Shown: piece after piece, positions 52,009-64,000 of the stretch
Layout: every line of letters begins with the position of its first letter
Position numbering within the stretch: the stretch's first letter is position 1
Assembly: GCF_032854445.1 (NCBI RefSeq)
Contig: NC_088300.1
Coordinates: 38,346,458-38,410,457 of the forward strand
Direction of reading: 5' to 3'
DNA length: 64,000 nt
Source of the DNA: Liolophura sinensis
Taxonomy: Eukaryota > Mollusca > Polyplacophora > Chitonida > Chitonidae
The notes under the pieces: model-generated
Databases searched by the model: none
What the model was told of the DNA's origin: nothing
What the model saw: only the letters and a program-made list of their open reading frames with translations
Position numbers and translations under genes: made by a program

Positions 52009-53501
52009 TTACGTGCAGTATTCTGAGCATTTTTATGCTGTCATAAGGGACATAAATTAATCCATTTAACTTCATTAAAGTTTCTCAATTGGTTGTTTTT
52101 ACAGCAAGGTGGTGGTAATCGCCGATTAATCTGTTTTATATGTGCCTGGGAAAATGTTGGCTTGATGGACAGAAAATGGCCTTGCTCACATAGGCCGACA
52201 TCGTGTGGTTTTATCAGTTTGAAAAATAAAATGTATAAAGTAGTGAATTTTCCGCAGACAATTGAGTTACAAATCGCATGATGTAAGACTTTACATTTTT
52301 AATTACGACCGAGAGTCTTCTGTGCTATTTACAAAGATTCCTAGAAAAATAATGGAAATAACTTGTATGAAATGAAATGAAATGAATAAAGTCACTTGTG
52401 GTTTTATTAAAAGAAGAAATTACAACCTCACAGTGTCTTGGATGCTCCTCCGAAGCATGTCTTTGTCATCTCTATACAGCTTGACCAGACTGGCCGCCTA
52501 ATGAGCGGTTTCCTGTGAGGATATCTCAAGTACATGTTCGGGTGAAATACACACATGGCGGCATAAACAGTTATGTCTGATGTTAATTCATATCGATTAA
52601 GATGTAGCAAGCGTCATAATAACTGTTAGTGGTGGTTTGTAGAGAGGGACAGATTACCAGTCACCATTCTGGACAAAAACGACATGTCCGGGTGAAATAT
52701 GTACACTGAGACTCAAATACCCGTTATGTCTAATGTTATTTCATGTCAGTAACAATGCAGCACGTTTAATAACAACAGACAACAAGGTTAACACTGGGCA
52801 TTCTCGACAACGTTACAAGAGAATAATAAATTCATCATATGAAGAACAATTTGAGATTTTCTGATAATTTAGCCATACCAAGCCACAAAAAGTGCCATTT
52901 GTTATCTCACTACCTTTTCCTCTACTATACAGGATCAATCAGCGAGGTTCTCTATCGGCTTCCATAATAAGTAATCTGAGGGCTTATGTATTAGTTGCTA
53001 TGTCTCACAATCGATAACATACGTCTGAGTGATTACCATTATTCATACACATCCAACTGAATACGAGAGATTTGCTAAACAAAATCTGCTAAAACTACCT
53101 GAAAATTGGTATAATTAAAAGAAAAATAATATATGTTTGTTAAAACTTATGAGTGTGTGGGAGTCTGTGTGATTAAGTGACATCTTCAATGTTCATTACA
53201 TCCTCTAATCTGCAAGAACCACTAAGAGCTAGGTCACTCTGTGGTCCGTCGATATTGGGTTGATGGATTGATGATTAATTATTTGTTTCAATATCTTCAT
53301 TATACGATTTAATTCTCACGAACCGCCGAGAGGCTATGTTTTTCTCCTTCATGCACCCCCTGGTCAATACAACTGTGCCTCTGTGGTCAGTCTTTGGACT
53401 GGACTTGTCAGTTGTTGGGTCTTATCTCACCTTGGTCAATCTGACCGTTGTTCTCAAGAGCTGAGTGGCCGTGGACTCGTCTGGTGACACGATGCTCTCA
53501 C

Positions 53502-53530
53502 GGTCACGTGACCTTACGTGCACTATAAAT
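53502..53530 (+). promoter_or_regulatory. PNT gene promoter, U6
   Basis: Palindrome 53502-53513, ACGTGCAC next to it, and TATAAAT 53524-53530. Confidence 0.68.
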
Positions 53531-53966
53531 TCTGAGGAATGCCGTCCACATGTCACAAGTCTCTGGTAAATCATCCCGATGTCACCGTCTGAAAACAGAA
53601 CTTTTCAGAGAAATTGAGCTTATCTATGAACGAACTACGGGTGGTGAATATAAAACAGGAAGGTAAAGCACGTATACTGTTTATTGGTTTGTTATAAATA
53701 TATCTCAACAAACCTATAACATTTGCAACCAGTGGAGATTTTTATGTCTTAACAATGTTAAGAGTTTGTGAGAATTTGCTGTGAATACACTTGTTCTACA
53801 ATAAATTATAAGTTACAATTTGCCTTGAGGACTGGGTCGATGGAACCCGATTGAAAGCTTGATATTCCTTGTACCACGATGTTAATAGTGTAAATGTTTC
53901 TTTACAACCGGTTTTGTCTTATTCTATTTCAAGGTTCTGCTGCTTAGTGAGATTGAATTTATCGCC

Positions 53967-54421
53967 ATGTGTCAGGAGGACCAAGTTGTACCGAATGTGT
54001 CGGACAGACTCCGGATGGACCAATCAAATGAACTGTGTGAAAACGCCATGCTTGGTAAAGGTGCAGTAAAACTCTATCGTGCTTCGTCAGTCATTACTAT
54101 TTGCTTTGTTATTTTTTGTAAAGAATGCCTCTAATACGTTCAACTTCATGGTAATGTCAGAGGAACTTCCCCGAAAATGGCACAATAACTGTAACTCGTA
54201 CTTTTTCCTCAGATCCCCGGTGTTGGTCACGTGATGATATCCGCCAATGGCTGCGCTGTATGAAACTGAACAACAACCAGGATGTGAATGTGAATATTTT
54301 ACCTATGAACGGAAAAGGATTTTGTCTGATATCTCTGGAGACGTTTAGGAAACATATTCCCCGGGGAGGAGAAGTACTATACAGGGATCTCTGGAGGAGG
54401 GTGGGGACTTACAATCACTAA
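53967..54421 (+). CDS. PNT-domain-only protein, copy 6 (B type, intact)
   Basis: Exon 1 ends at 53662, exon 2 is 53934-54054 with ATG at 53967, and exon 3 is 54213-54421. The product is 98 residues. Relative to copy 5 it has Gln for His at 3, Ile for Val at 39 in helix 1, Gln for Leu at 52 and Phe at 66. Position 66, right after the MNGKG motif, is thus Ile, Leu or Phe among the copies. The frame is fully open. Confidence 0.8.
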
Positions 54422-54473
54422 ATATAATAAGTGCTATATATACAACTGGATATATTATAACTGACAGCTTATT

Positions 54474-54479
54474 AATAAA
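54474..54479 (+). terminator. Polyadenylation signal after deletion, U6 PNT gene
   Basis: AATAAA created or moved close to the gene by the same deletion as after copy 5. Confidence 0.4.
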
Positions 54480-54551
54480 TATATAAGCAAAACATCACCT
54501 GTTGTATGCCTTCTGTTTATGAACTTGGTTAATAGGAGTGTACTAGAAGTA

Positions 54552-55199
54552 AACTACCGGGCAAAAGAAACGTATAACCTTGTTCAGCACCACAAGAAAG
54601 AGAAAGAAAGACAGACAGTATCAACATGATAAGCATTATATTGCAATAAACCATTTTCCAAGTTCTGTTCAAAAATTCAAAGCCATATGGATATTACACT
54701 TGCTGTCAGGCCGAGTAAAGAAGGCACGGGGTAAATCTGAAAAATTACACAAATGCAAGTAAAGGGACTCGTTTAAAAAGGTGTACCTAATGTCCTATCA
54801 TGTCATAAGACAGATCGTTAGTGGCGTGTGTGAGCACCGATTGCATCAATTAAAGCCAAAATACGTCTCCTCATGGAAGTCGTCAGCCGCCGGATGACGT
54901 CATTAGGAATTCTGTCCCATTCCTCAAATAAAGCCTGTTCGAGCTGTTGCCTGTTTTGTGGGGGAGGGACGCGTTGTCTCAGACGTCGATCAAGATGATC
55001 CCACAGATGCTCTAAGGGACTCATGTCTGGCGATCGTGCTGGCCAAGGCAGTACGTTGACATCAACGGTGTCCAGATAATTTAGTACAACTCTGGCGGTA
55101 TGAGGTCGTGTATTGTCCTGCTGCAAAAGGATTATTCAACTTATTTTTCCATAGAAAAAACTGCATTTAAAAGTTATACGTTTCTTTTGCCAAGTAGTT
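54552..55199 (-). mobile_element. Tc1-like element, internally deleted, U7
   Basis: Third co-inherited copy, 648 bp, TA-flanked. Confidence 0.85.
54818..55126 (-). pseudogene. Tc1 transposase C-terminal remnant, U7
   Basis: A 102-residue open frame as in U6, with SPDMSPLEH in place of the usual NPLEH segment; catalytic second Asp and third Glu kept. Confidence 0.85.
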
Positions 55200-55352
55200 T
55201 ATATATTTGTTTGTATATTTTGGAAATTGAATACTGTATATTTGAAACAAGCGTGGTGGTAATCGACAATGCAGTAACTGTTTTGTTATTTCAAACTGCC
55301 GCCATTAATCATTACATTTGTCCTGTAGGCCAATCTACGCACATCCCATGCA

Positions 55353-55446
55353 ATGGACGAGTTAATTAAGTTGTTGCATTCCCATCGTACTGATTTGAAT
55401 GATGGTGTTTTATGTTGTACTGAACTGTTTCACTTACACAATGATG
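55353..55446 (+). other. E1 exon-like piece, U7
   Basis: Open frame and donor as in U1; the candidate second-exon acceptor is near 56269. Confidence 0.25.
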
Positions 55447-55584
55447 GTAAGTTTTGCAGATGTAACTCCTAACTTTAGGCCACGGCCGAACCCACGATAT
55501 CTGGATTCGGAATCGAATTTTATCCGTATGAACGGTTACGGCGATTGTAAGAATAAGGCTGAAATACTGCCAATATGGTGTGTG

Positions 55585-55837
55585 TTTATTTATTTATTTA
55601 TTTTATTGGTGTTTAACGCCGTACTCAAGAATTTTTCACTTATGCGACGGTGGCCAACATTATAGTGGGAGGAACCGGAGAGTGGCCCGTGGGAAACCCA
55701 CGACCCTGTGCAGAGGAAGCCACCAAGAACTGGACCAAGGCGTCCGCACTGATGACAGTGTGTTAGCACAGCACAATGACACAGGGGCCTAAAACTAGGC
55801 CACAGATGGACAAGACGACCATGGGCCTGGCAATTCA
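55585..55837 (+). mobile_element. SINE-like interspersed repeat, U7
   Basis: Co-linear copy. It is followed by a deletion of about 240 bases that joins it to sequence equivalent to position 677 in U1. Confidence 0.6.
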
Positions 55838-57537
55838 GTTCACAGCACTCAGTACCGAGTGTGCCCACCGCTGGCATCATGAAGAGCTGTGGGGCCGATC
55901 AGCTGTTATCGTTCTAGAATGTATATAAGCACACTGGCACTTACTCCTATGAAGTAACAAGTTACAACCGATAAGGCAGTAACAAGTTATGGTAACACAG
56001 AGTATTATTTTACTCACCCTGTCTGCGGTAGTCTAAATGTACATGTACAAGTGTAATAGCCTGCATGGAGTTATTCGGCATTGAGGTTTACCCTGAAAGC
56101 GATTGTGGCGTGTTTTGTTTTGTACGGATCTTGGTGATTTCTGATACATTGGCAGATCGTGGAACCCATTACAGCGTTACAACAGCTTATCGTATATTAT
56201 AAATCCATATACTGTAAGTAAATATGTAAACGAATCATTGCCTCTTGTATGTGTTCTGTTTTTCAACAGTGTACCTGTCTGTACATCGCGGTATACTAGT
56301 AATGGAATGGACGTGAAACAAATGTGGTGATAATGTACAAAACAATTTCCTTAATCAAGGAAAATATTAACAATATCTGCTGTTGGCAAATGCATGTATT
56401 TCCGGCAATGAACGAGTTCGCTAAGCTGTTACACGTCCATGCGCGGTACTGATTTGACGAATTGGTGTTCCATGGTGCACCCATGGCGTTTTCACGTATG
56501 GAAGGACAGTCCGGTTAACGAATCTGTATCTGCTAAGTTAAGTATATGACAGAGTTGGCCAAGACCGCTGGAAGACTGCACTTACAATTTGCTCATCAGC
56601 GCCACGTGTATAATTACTCCGTCCTGTGGCAACAAAAGGTCGGTAAGATGAAAGGAGAAAAACAATGTTGCAATATGAAAAGAAACATATATAAGTTATA
56701 GAAATTATATCATTGTGCTAGACAACGGGCCCGGGTAATTTAGGCCCAGATTGGTGCAAACCCTCATCACCTCTCTCTCTCTGATTCCCATGTATACAGC
56801 TCTGCATGCACCTCTAACAAAACGTGGGTGATAAAACCATTGTCTAACTTAGCACCTCGAACCTACGTTAAATATATTCTTTACAAAACGGCCACCTATA
56901 ATTATTGATAATGCCATCGGAGGTGCATGCCCTATGGCGCTGTTTTATATAGGCTACCAGTTTGATCTTGCTCACGATCTCCACCTACCAGTACATGAAA
57001 GGACCAGACAATATGGCATGAGGCCATCATCATGTGGCAATCAACCAAAAACTTTCTTAACTGTGTTTTAAATTTTCTTAAACAGAATAGAATGCGTTCA
57101 AATATGACTGATCAGATATAGAAACATCTGCCAGTTGGATGACAATACTCTACTTAATGCAATACTATATTTAATCGGGAATATTTTCGCACATCACATC
57201 ATGATTTAGTGATTTAATTGTTTGTTCAACATTTTTGGGGTAAATTCTTCGTTGTGAGAACCGTTGGGAAACCAGTATAATTTGCTGGCTGGTTTGAAAA
57301 TGCGGCGAAAACTTATAACAACCGCGATCATGTGACAACTGCTTTGTCACAAACCCGAAAAATTAGATGAAACAGATCAATTATATACTCAGTTTCCCGG
57401 AATGGTAAAAAAGAAGTGTATACTTTTAATATAATAAATGATTGCTATATATAAAACTTCAAAATCGACCTCAAAACCTAGCGTAGTGTTCAGATGAGTT
57501 AATTTCACTAAATTTATGCTAATGTTCATAGCGGTTT

Positions 57538-57840
57538 TATTGACGGTTGATCAGATGTTATAATGACTGTTGATCAGATGTTATAAAGAGTGTTGATTAG
57601 GTCTTACTGGCTGTTGATTAGATGTTAGATTGACGGTTATACTGACTTGGTCAGAGGTTATACTTGCTGTTGATTAGAGGTTATGTGGACTGTTGATCAG
57701 GTTATATACTGGCTCTTAATGAGATTATGTACTGGTTGTTGATAAGAATATATACTGGCTGTTGATCACAGGCTATACTGGTTGTTGGTCACATGTTTTA
57801 CTGGCTGTTCACCAGTTATATTAATTGCTTATCACATTGG
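57538..57840. repeat. Degenerate minisatellite of about 23 bp
   Basis: About thirteen imperfect repeats of a 20-33 base motif close to ACTGGCTGTTGATCAGAGG followed by TTAT. It occurs only in the diverged section of U7. No coding potential. Confidence 0.75.
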
Positions 57841-58244
57841 CTAGCATTGTATGATCATAAGTCGATGAATATCCCAGCTTTACACCCGCTGTGAGCAACA
57901 GACATGGAAGAGTACCTCTGATTTGCTGATTTGAAAAAATAAATCCTATAACGCTACTTTACAAGTATGATACGTGCAGTTACATTGACGTCCTGCAGGC
58001 CGGTGGAAAATATCTGTTATATTGTCTGCTTGCGACACTTCACACTGGAATAAACACTTATACACAACTGAAAGTGTTCCTTCATTTCAGATGACTATTG
58101 TATACTGTTTACTTTAATCAGGCAGAATATTACATAATCAAAATTAACATAATGATTCCCGTTGTCAATCTGCAAAGAATTCTTGGTTACATTATGTTTA
58201 ATGCTCATAACCAATCTCTGATATATCCAGCCTAGCACAGATAA

Positions 58245-58415
58245 AACGACGGTCTTATCTCCATCCTACCTGCGGATGGTCGTGGGTTGCCCCCGGGCTC
58301 TGGTCTGTTTCCTCCCACCATAATGCTGGCCGCCGTCATACAAGTGAAATATTCTTGAGTACGGCGTGAAACACCAATTAAATAAATAAAATAAAATAAA
58401 ATAAAATAAATAAAT
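58245..58415 (-). mobile_element. SINE-like interspersed repeat, inverted, independent insertion
   Basis: Reverse-complement copy of the same family in the diverged part of U7. It ends in an A-rich tail of AAATAAAATA type repeats (about 58378-58415), as expected for a retroposed element. Its sequence is not the co-inherited unit copy, so it inserted separately. No other copy lies at this site in the array. Confidence 0.6.
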
Positions 58416-59914
58416 ATCTCCATCCTTTTGCCTGAAATGAGCGAGATTATCACTTATTTCAGATTTATGGTTCTTGATTCTAGGTAATTGTTATATTCTA
58501 TACATATATATCACAAAATTATCGGGTGCATAACTGCCAGAAGTTTGTATACCTAGTTTTCATATAAGTGCATATAAGTAAAATAAATCGGAAGAAAATA
58601 TAACCCTTTATCAATGCTGTACTTGTTTATTTAAGCGTTTATTTATGTGTACATGTAGGGCAAATATAGTTGCAGCACACAGTTGAAGTAAAAGTTGCTT
58701 TTTCGTAGTTTTTTCTAAAAAAAAATTAAGAGAGCGAACATAAGTGTCTATGAGACAGTGAACAACAGCACTGAGAACAATGCACTTGATCACTGACACG
58801 TGCCACTCAGCTCTCGCTTGACACCTAATCTAGACTATATATATGTTAACTGATCAGTCACTCATGATTAAACAGGTAGCAAACAATACATGTACATGTT
58901 TAAACTGCTTCACAAACACCATGTCATAACTAAGCTCTTTGTGTACAGAAATTATTTTAAATATATTCATTCTATCAAGTTTTATTAATTTCTTCCCATT
59001 CTCAGAAAGCGGAGAATTGGGATGTATTTTTTTAAAATCAGCAATTCCCTGTTTGTGTGTGTTTCTTGTATGGGCTTTATGTTTTGAAGGAAGACAAGTT
59101 TTAGTTGAGAAGGCTAAGGTAGGATAAAGATTTGTGGTATGAAATTGTCCTATCGTGTTAAAGAAGAATGAATTAACTGTAAGAAAACAGGTGTAAACAA
59201 CACGAATCATGATTCACAAATTCAAAACACAAATTTTAAATAATTTTTATAATTCATGTAAAATTGCTTTTGACTCTCCAGAAGTATCAGTGTTATTCAC
59301 GCTTATGAAAGTTTCGCTGATTTAAGTGTATTTGGCCTTAAAGTCCCAAAGTAAATGTCGCCCATTGCTCGTGATTTCTGGGGTACTATTTCACCGCTGA
59401 GCTTAGAATGTGCCAACCTAGGCCAATCTGATGAGTTATTCAGACAAAGTTCGTTTGGTTTTACATATTGACTAATCAAAATTAATGAAAGACTTTTTAA
59501 TTCCATTGGTTATAAACTACATCAACCTTCTAACCACTGCTCAAATCACACGGTTTAAATGGTTTAAAAGCTTTCGGGCGAGTTTTTTTTCTTATTTGAA
59601 TGTCAAATAGTCACTATCGAAGTGTGTCATTTGTAGTTCTTTGTTATTTAGCTAGGTGCACGTTGGAACGTGTAAACCTATATGAATATTTCCCTTCGTG
59701 TGACGAAAACTTTGAAAAGATTAAATTGGATGTCAAGTTTTAAAAGCCGACTTGATCTTTTATTGTCAATCGAGTCTTTATAAGTTAAGGCTCAATTTAA
59801 AACTCGATTTCTCGTATCAATTCACGACGTCGAGTTCTACATGGACTGTAAAACTGGAGCTGGACCCGCAAAAGCCGACTGTGGTTGTAATATACAGAAA
59901 CAACATCCTAAAGA

Positions 59915-60245
59915 AAATAGATTTCCTTTAACCTCTTGTATATTGAAAACTCAACGTCGACTTTTTGAAACTCAACGAAGGTCGACTTTTGGGGATGGAT
60001 ACAAACATATATCTAAATTCCACTTAGTATTTTTGCCGAAAAATTTGAAAAAAAAAATGCACAGAACTCTGAAGTTACCACCACTTTTTCGATTTTTAAT
60101 ATTCCTAGAAGATTGTTACTTGTGGTTTCTACATTAACAGCACCCTTCAGCCCCTCTCTCTCCCCGACCGTTGTGGTGCTATCTTAAGGGATATAAATTA
60201 ATCCATTTGACTTCATTAAAGTTTTCTCAATTGGTTGTTTTTACA
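59915..60245 (+). repeat. 390-bp module, forward copy, U7 (left part replaced)
   Basis: Only the right part matches; the left part is separated by about 650 bases of unmatched sequence starting near 59260 that contains additional CTCGA-type motifs (for example near 59800 and 59830). Confidence 0.6.
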
Positions 60246-62312
60246 GCAAGGTGGTGGTAATCGCCGATTGATCTGTTTTAGGTGCCTGGGAAAATATTAC
60301 ATATGGTGAATACAGTCAGCATCAATTATTTTTAAGCATTGCATGAGTCTTGAAGATTTCAGACTATTTGCTGATTATTTGATGCTTGGTTTCCTGTGTG
60401 GAAATATATATATATAAATATATAGTATACTAGTACATATTCGGGTGAATTGTGCATATCCCCCACTGATGACCATTCGTGTTAAGTCCTTCTCATGTTA
60501 ATTCATATCTATCAACGTACAGCACGTCTTAATAATTGCTAATAATCATTTCTCAATATTGTTTTGATGAGGGGGAGGGGACAATAACTGTCTCAATTCC
60601 TAAGGACGTTACAAATGTCAAGCAAACAATGAAATTATACACTGGTTTGCCTGGAAGCCGATCGAGGACCAGTCGTTATTTGGTTGATGGATTGATGAAC
60701 AACTAATCATCTTAATATCTTCAATATACGATTTAATTCTCACGAACCACCGAGAGGCCATGTTTTTTCCCCTCATGCATCCCCTGGTCAACACAACTGT
60801 GCCTCTGTGGTCAGTCTTTGGACCGGGCTTGTTATGAGCATTGTTATGCTATCATAAGGGACATAAATTAATCCATTTGACTTAAAGTTTCTCAATTGGT
60901 TGTTTTTACAGCAAGGTGGTGGTAATCGCCGATTAATCTGTTTTATATGTGCCTGGGAAAATGTTGGCTTGATGGACAGAAAATGGCCTTGCTCACATAG
61001 GCCGACATCGTGTGGTTTTATCAGTTTGAAAAATAAAATGTATAAAGTAGTGAATTTTCCGCAGACAATTGAGTTACAAATCGCATGATGTAAGACTTTA
61101 CATTTTTAATTACGACCGAGAATCTTTCGTGCTATTTACAAACAAAGATTCCTAGAAAAATAATGGAAATAACTTGTACAAAATGAAATGAAATGAATAA
61201 AGCCGCTTGTGGTTTTATTAAAAGAAAAAATTACAACCTCACAGTGTCTTGGATTCTCCTCCGAAGCATGTCTTTGTTATCTCTATACAGCTTGACCAGA
61301 CTGGCCGCCTAATGAGCGGTTTCCTGTGAGGATATCTCAAGTACATGTTCGGGTGAAATACACACATGGCGGCATAAACAGTTATGTCTGATGTTTATTC
61401 ATATCGATTAAGATGTAGCAAGCGTCATAATAACTGTTAATGGTGTTTTGTAGAGAGGGACAGATTACCAGTCACCATTCTGGACAAAAACGACATGTCC
61501 GGGTGAAATATGTACATTGCCACTCAAATACCCGTTATGTCTAATGTTATTTCATGTCAGTAACAATGCAGCACGTTTAATAACAACAGACAACAAGGTT
61601 AACATTGGGCATTCTCGACAACGTTACAAGAGAATAATAAATTCATCATATCAACAACAATTTGAGATTTTCTGATAATTTAGCCATACCAAGCCACAAA
61701 AAGTGCCATTTGTTATCTCACTACCTTTTCCTCTACTATACAGGATCAATCAGCGAGGTTCTCTATCGGCTTCCATAATAAGTAATTTGAGGGCTTATGT
61801 ATTAGTTGCTATGTCTCACAATCGATAACATACGTCTAAGTGATTATCATTATTTACACACATCCAACTGAATACGAGAGATTTGCTAAACAAAATCTGC
61901 TAAAACTACCTGAAAATTTGGTATAATTAAAAGAAAAATAATATATGTTTGTTAAAACTTATGAGTGTGTGGGTGTCTGTGTGATTAAGTGACATCTTCA
62001 ATGTTCATTATATCCTCTAATCTGCAAGAACCACTAAGAGCTAGGTCACTCTGTGGTCCGTCGATATTGGGTTGATGGATTGATGATTAATTATTTGTTT
62101 TAATATCTTCATTATACGATTTAATTCTCACGAACCACCGAGAAGCCATGTTTTTCTCCTTCATGCACCCCTGGTCAATACAACTGTGCCTCTGTGGTCA
62201 GTCTTTGGACTGGACTTGTCAGTTGTTGGGTCTTATCTCACCTTGGTCAATCTGACCGTTGTTCTCAAGAGCTGAGTGGCCGTGGACTCGTCTCGTGACA
62301 CGATGCTCTCAC

Positions 62313-62341
62313 GGTCACGTGACCTTACGTGCACTATAAAT
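62313..62341 (+). promoter_or_regulatory. PNT gene promoter, U7
   Basis: Palindrome 62313-62324 and TATAAAT 62335-62341, intact although the gene is damaged. Confidence 0.62.
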
Positions 62342-62757
62342 TCTGAGGAATGCCGTCCACATGTCACAAGTCTCTGGTAAATCATCCCGATGTCACCGTC
62401 TGAAAACAGAACTTTTCAGAGAAATTGAGCTTATCTATGAACGAACTACGGGTGGTGAATATAAAACAGAAAGGTAAACCACGTATACTGTTTACTGGTT
62501 TGTTATAAATATATCTCAACAAACATATAACATTTGCAACCAGTGGAGATTTTAATGTCTTAGGCCTAACAATGTTAAGATTTTGTGAGAATTTACTGTG
62601 AATAGGGCCTACACTTGTTCTACAATAAATTATAAGTTACAATTTGCCATGAGGTCGGGGTCGATGGAACCCGATTGAAAGCTTGATATTCCTTGTACCA
62701 CGATGTTAATAATGTAAATGTTTCTTCATAACCGGTTTTGTCTTATTCTATTTCAAG

Positions 62758-62958
62758 GTTCTGCTGCTTAGTGAGATTGAATTTACGTTGCGCTGTATGA
62801 AACTGAACAACAACCTGGATGTGAATGTGAATATTTTACCTATGATCGGAAAAAGACTTTGTCTGATATCTCTGGAGACGTTTAGGAAACATATTCCCCG
62901 GGGAGGAGAAGTACTATACAGGGATCTCTGGAGGAGGGTGGGGATTTACAATCACTGA
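62758..62958 (+). pseudogene. PNT-domain-only gene, copy 7 (exons 2 and 3 fused by deletion)
   Basis: Exon 2 starts normally at 62758, but after ten codons (…EIEFT) the sequence jumps, near 62786-62788, into the middle of exon 3 at LRCMKLNNN. The deletion removed the start codon, the rest of exon 2, the whole second intron and helix 1 of the domain. The join keeps the reading frame, which is open from 62758 to the stop at 62956-62958. The motif MNGKG is altered to MIGKR. The next available ATG (62797) would give a fragment of the domain, so I regard it as non-functional. The equivalent polyadenylation signal is also mutated (ACTAAA). Confidence 0.72.
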
Positions 62959-63655
62959 ATATAATAAGTGCTATATATACAATTGAATATATTATAACTG
63001 ACAGCTCATTATATAATATACAGATAGTGCATGGTGTGGAGTGGATCACCAGGAATGGTCAGCTCGAGAGAAGTAACATTCAACTTGTTGAGAGCTGAGA
63101 GACTTTACATCGCCGAATTACTACGTCGATGAGGGAGCTATAACCACCGTCTGGTTGTTTACTTAATAAACAAGTAGACTCCAGAGAGCTGTCAAAGGGA
63201 GATAACTGCTGTGGACTAAACGCACGTGATCGTTGTATAATAGCATGAGATTGTTGGATATTGACTTGTGAACATGTGATAATACTTTGTGAACGTGACG
63301 TTGCATTCCTTGGCGCGCGTGATCGTTGTACATCACGTTTTGCCAAATATCATGTGACCATCTCTCGACCAATGGAATCGAGAATTACCCTATGAGGTAT
63401 AATAATATAAATTCATAAACTATAAATAAATATCCAAACAAAACATTACCTGTTGTATGTCTTTTGTTGACGAACTTGGTTAACAGGAGTGCACTAGAAG
63501 TATATATCTGTTTGTATATTTTGGAAATTGAATACTGTATATTTGAAACAAGCGTGGTGGTAATCCAAAATAAAGTATCTGTTCTGTTATTTCAACCTGT
63601 CGCCATTACTCATTACAAATGTGTCCTGTAGACTAATCTACGCATATCTCCAGCA

Positions 63656-63749
63656 ATGGACGAGTTAATTAAGTTGTTACAGTCGCATCGTACTGATTTT
63701 AATGGTGGTGTTTTATGTTGCACTGAACTGTTTCACTTACACAATAATG
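63656..63749 (+). other. E1 exon-like piece, U8 (diverged)
   Basis: Same length and donor. It has four replacement changes relative to U1 (for example Gln for His at residue 9 and Gly for Asp at residue 16). Confidence 0.25.
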
Positions 63750-63887
63750 GTAAGTTTTGTAGATGGAACTTCTAACTTAAGACCACGGCGGAAAACGCGA
63801 TATCGGGTTTCGAGATTGAATTTTATTCGTATGAACGGTTACGGCGATTTCAAGGATAAGGCTGAAATACTGCCAATATGGTGTGTG

Positions 63888-64000
63888 TTTATTTATTTGT
63901 TTATTTGATTGGTGTTTAACGCCGTACTCAAGAATTTTTTACTTATGCGATTGTGGCCAACATTATAGTGGGAGGAAACCGGACAGTGGCCCGGGGGAAA
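63888..64000 (+). mobile_element. SINE-like interspersed repeat, U8 (cut by window end)
   Basis: Only the first 113 bases are in the window. Confidence 0.55.

Larger units (their letters stand above)
44723..54421 (+). repeat. Tandem unit U6, transposon-bearing E1-type left half, B-type PNT gene
   Basis: This unit starts with a deletion of roughly 370 bases just after the preceding PNT gene (junction near 44773), then the 648-bp Tc1 remnant, the MDELIKLL piece (45654-45747), the interspersed repeat and the inverted 390-bp module (47567-47959). The forward module is at 50813-51220. There is no TA tract. A second deletion near 49437-49446 removes about 80 bases found elsewhere. It ends with an intact B-type PNT gene. 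Confidence 0.85.
54422..62958 (+). repeat. Tandem unit U7, diverged middle, deleted PNT gene
   Basis: The first 2 kb match U6, including the same post-gene deletion and Tc1 remnant. From about 56430 to 59900 the sequence is only distantly related to the other units. It holds a minisatellite (57538-57840), an inverted interspersed repeat (58245-58415) and unmatched sequence. From about 59920 it again resembles the array. The PNT gene at the end has lost the start codon and the first helix. The two regimes suggest recombination between an old edge copy and younger central copies. Confidence 0.8.
62959..64000 (+). repeat. Tandem unit U8 (right end truncated)
   Basis: Start of another unit. It lacks both the post-gene deletion and the Tc1 remnant; the target site near 63500 is empty. 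The MDELIKLL piece (63656-63749) is more diverged from the other copies than they are from each other. The interspersed repeat runs off the window end. The array therefore continues beyond this window. Confidence 0.8.

Noticed and set aside
52093-52281. 62-codon frame with CFICAWENVG and a second cysteine pair, possible zinc-binding exon
   Set aside because: It lacks a usable ATG, is stopped at CGC TGA in U1, U3 and U4, and lies in an old duplication of non-coding sequence. The acceptor-like cag before it is not enough.
52428-52610. 60-codon minus-strand frame ending near a reverse AATAAA
   Set aside because: No splice acceptor of quality. A competing frame there (LVKLYRDDKDMLRR) looks as good, and differences between copies show no coding pattern.

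Overview
This is nuclear DNA from an animal, most likely a mollusc and probably a bivalve. The sequence is AT-rich and has small spliced genes with GT/AG introns and TATA promoters. It carries internally deleted Tc1-like transposons and a short interspersed repeat that I recognise, from memory, as common in bivalve genomes. There are no operons, rRNA genes or recognisable tRNA genes.

The whole window is one tandem array. A complex unit of about 8.3 to 10.1 kb recurs head to tail, all in the same orientation. Using the 3' end of the only convincing gene as the anchor, the units are U1 (1-8730, left end cut), U2 (8731-17710), U3 (17711-27843), U4 (27844-36150), U5 (36151-44722), U6 (44723-54421), U7 (54422-62958) and U8 (from 62959, right end cut).

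The gene in each unit is small and has three exons on the + strand. It has a conserved promoter (palindrome GGTCACGTGACC, then TTACGTGCAC, then a TATA box), a non-coding first exon with a short upstream ORF, a second exon holding the start codon, and a third exon encoding a complete Pointed (PNT/SAM) domain that ends directly in a stop codon. The spliced protein is 98 residues. The domain most resembles the PNT domain of the ETS repressor ETV6/TEL, but no ETS DNA-binding domain follows it anywhere in the window. The architecture is that of a PNT-only protein such as Drosophila Mae/Edl. Five copies look intact (U1, U3, U4, U5, U6), U2 is frameshifted, and U7 has lost its start codon and the front of the domain through an internal deletion.

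The rest of each unit is non-coding or decayed. It holds older duplications internal to the unit: a second promoter-like block about 1.4 kb upstream of the gene, a roughly 120-bp module present three times, and a weak exon-like piece with a decayed paralogue. Two left-half types exist (with or without the MDELIKLL exon-like piece and the interspersed repeat) and two gene types (A and B). All four combinations occur, which points to recombination among units. U7 contains a strongly diverged middle section with a minisatellite and an independent inverted copy of the interspersed repeat. Other landmarks are four long TA dinucleotide tracts and three co-inherited 648-bp Tc1 remnants.
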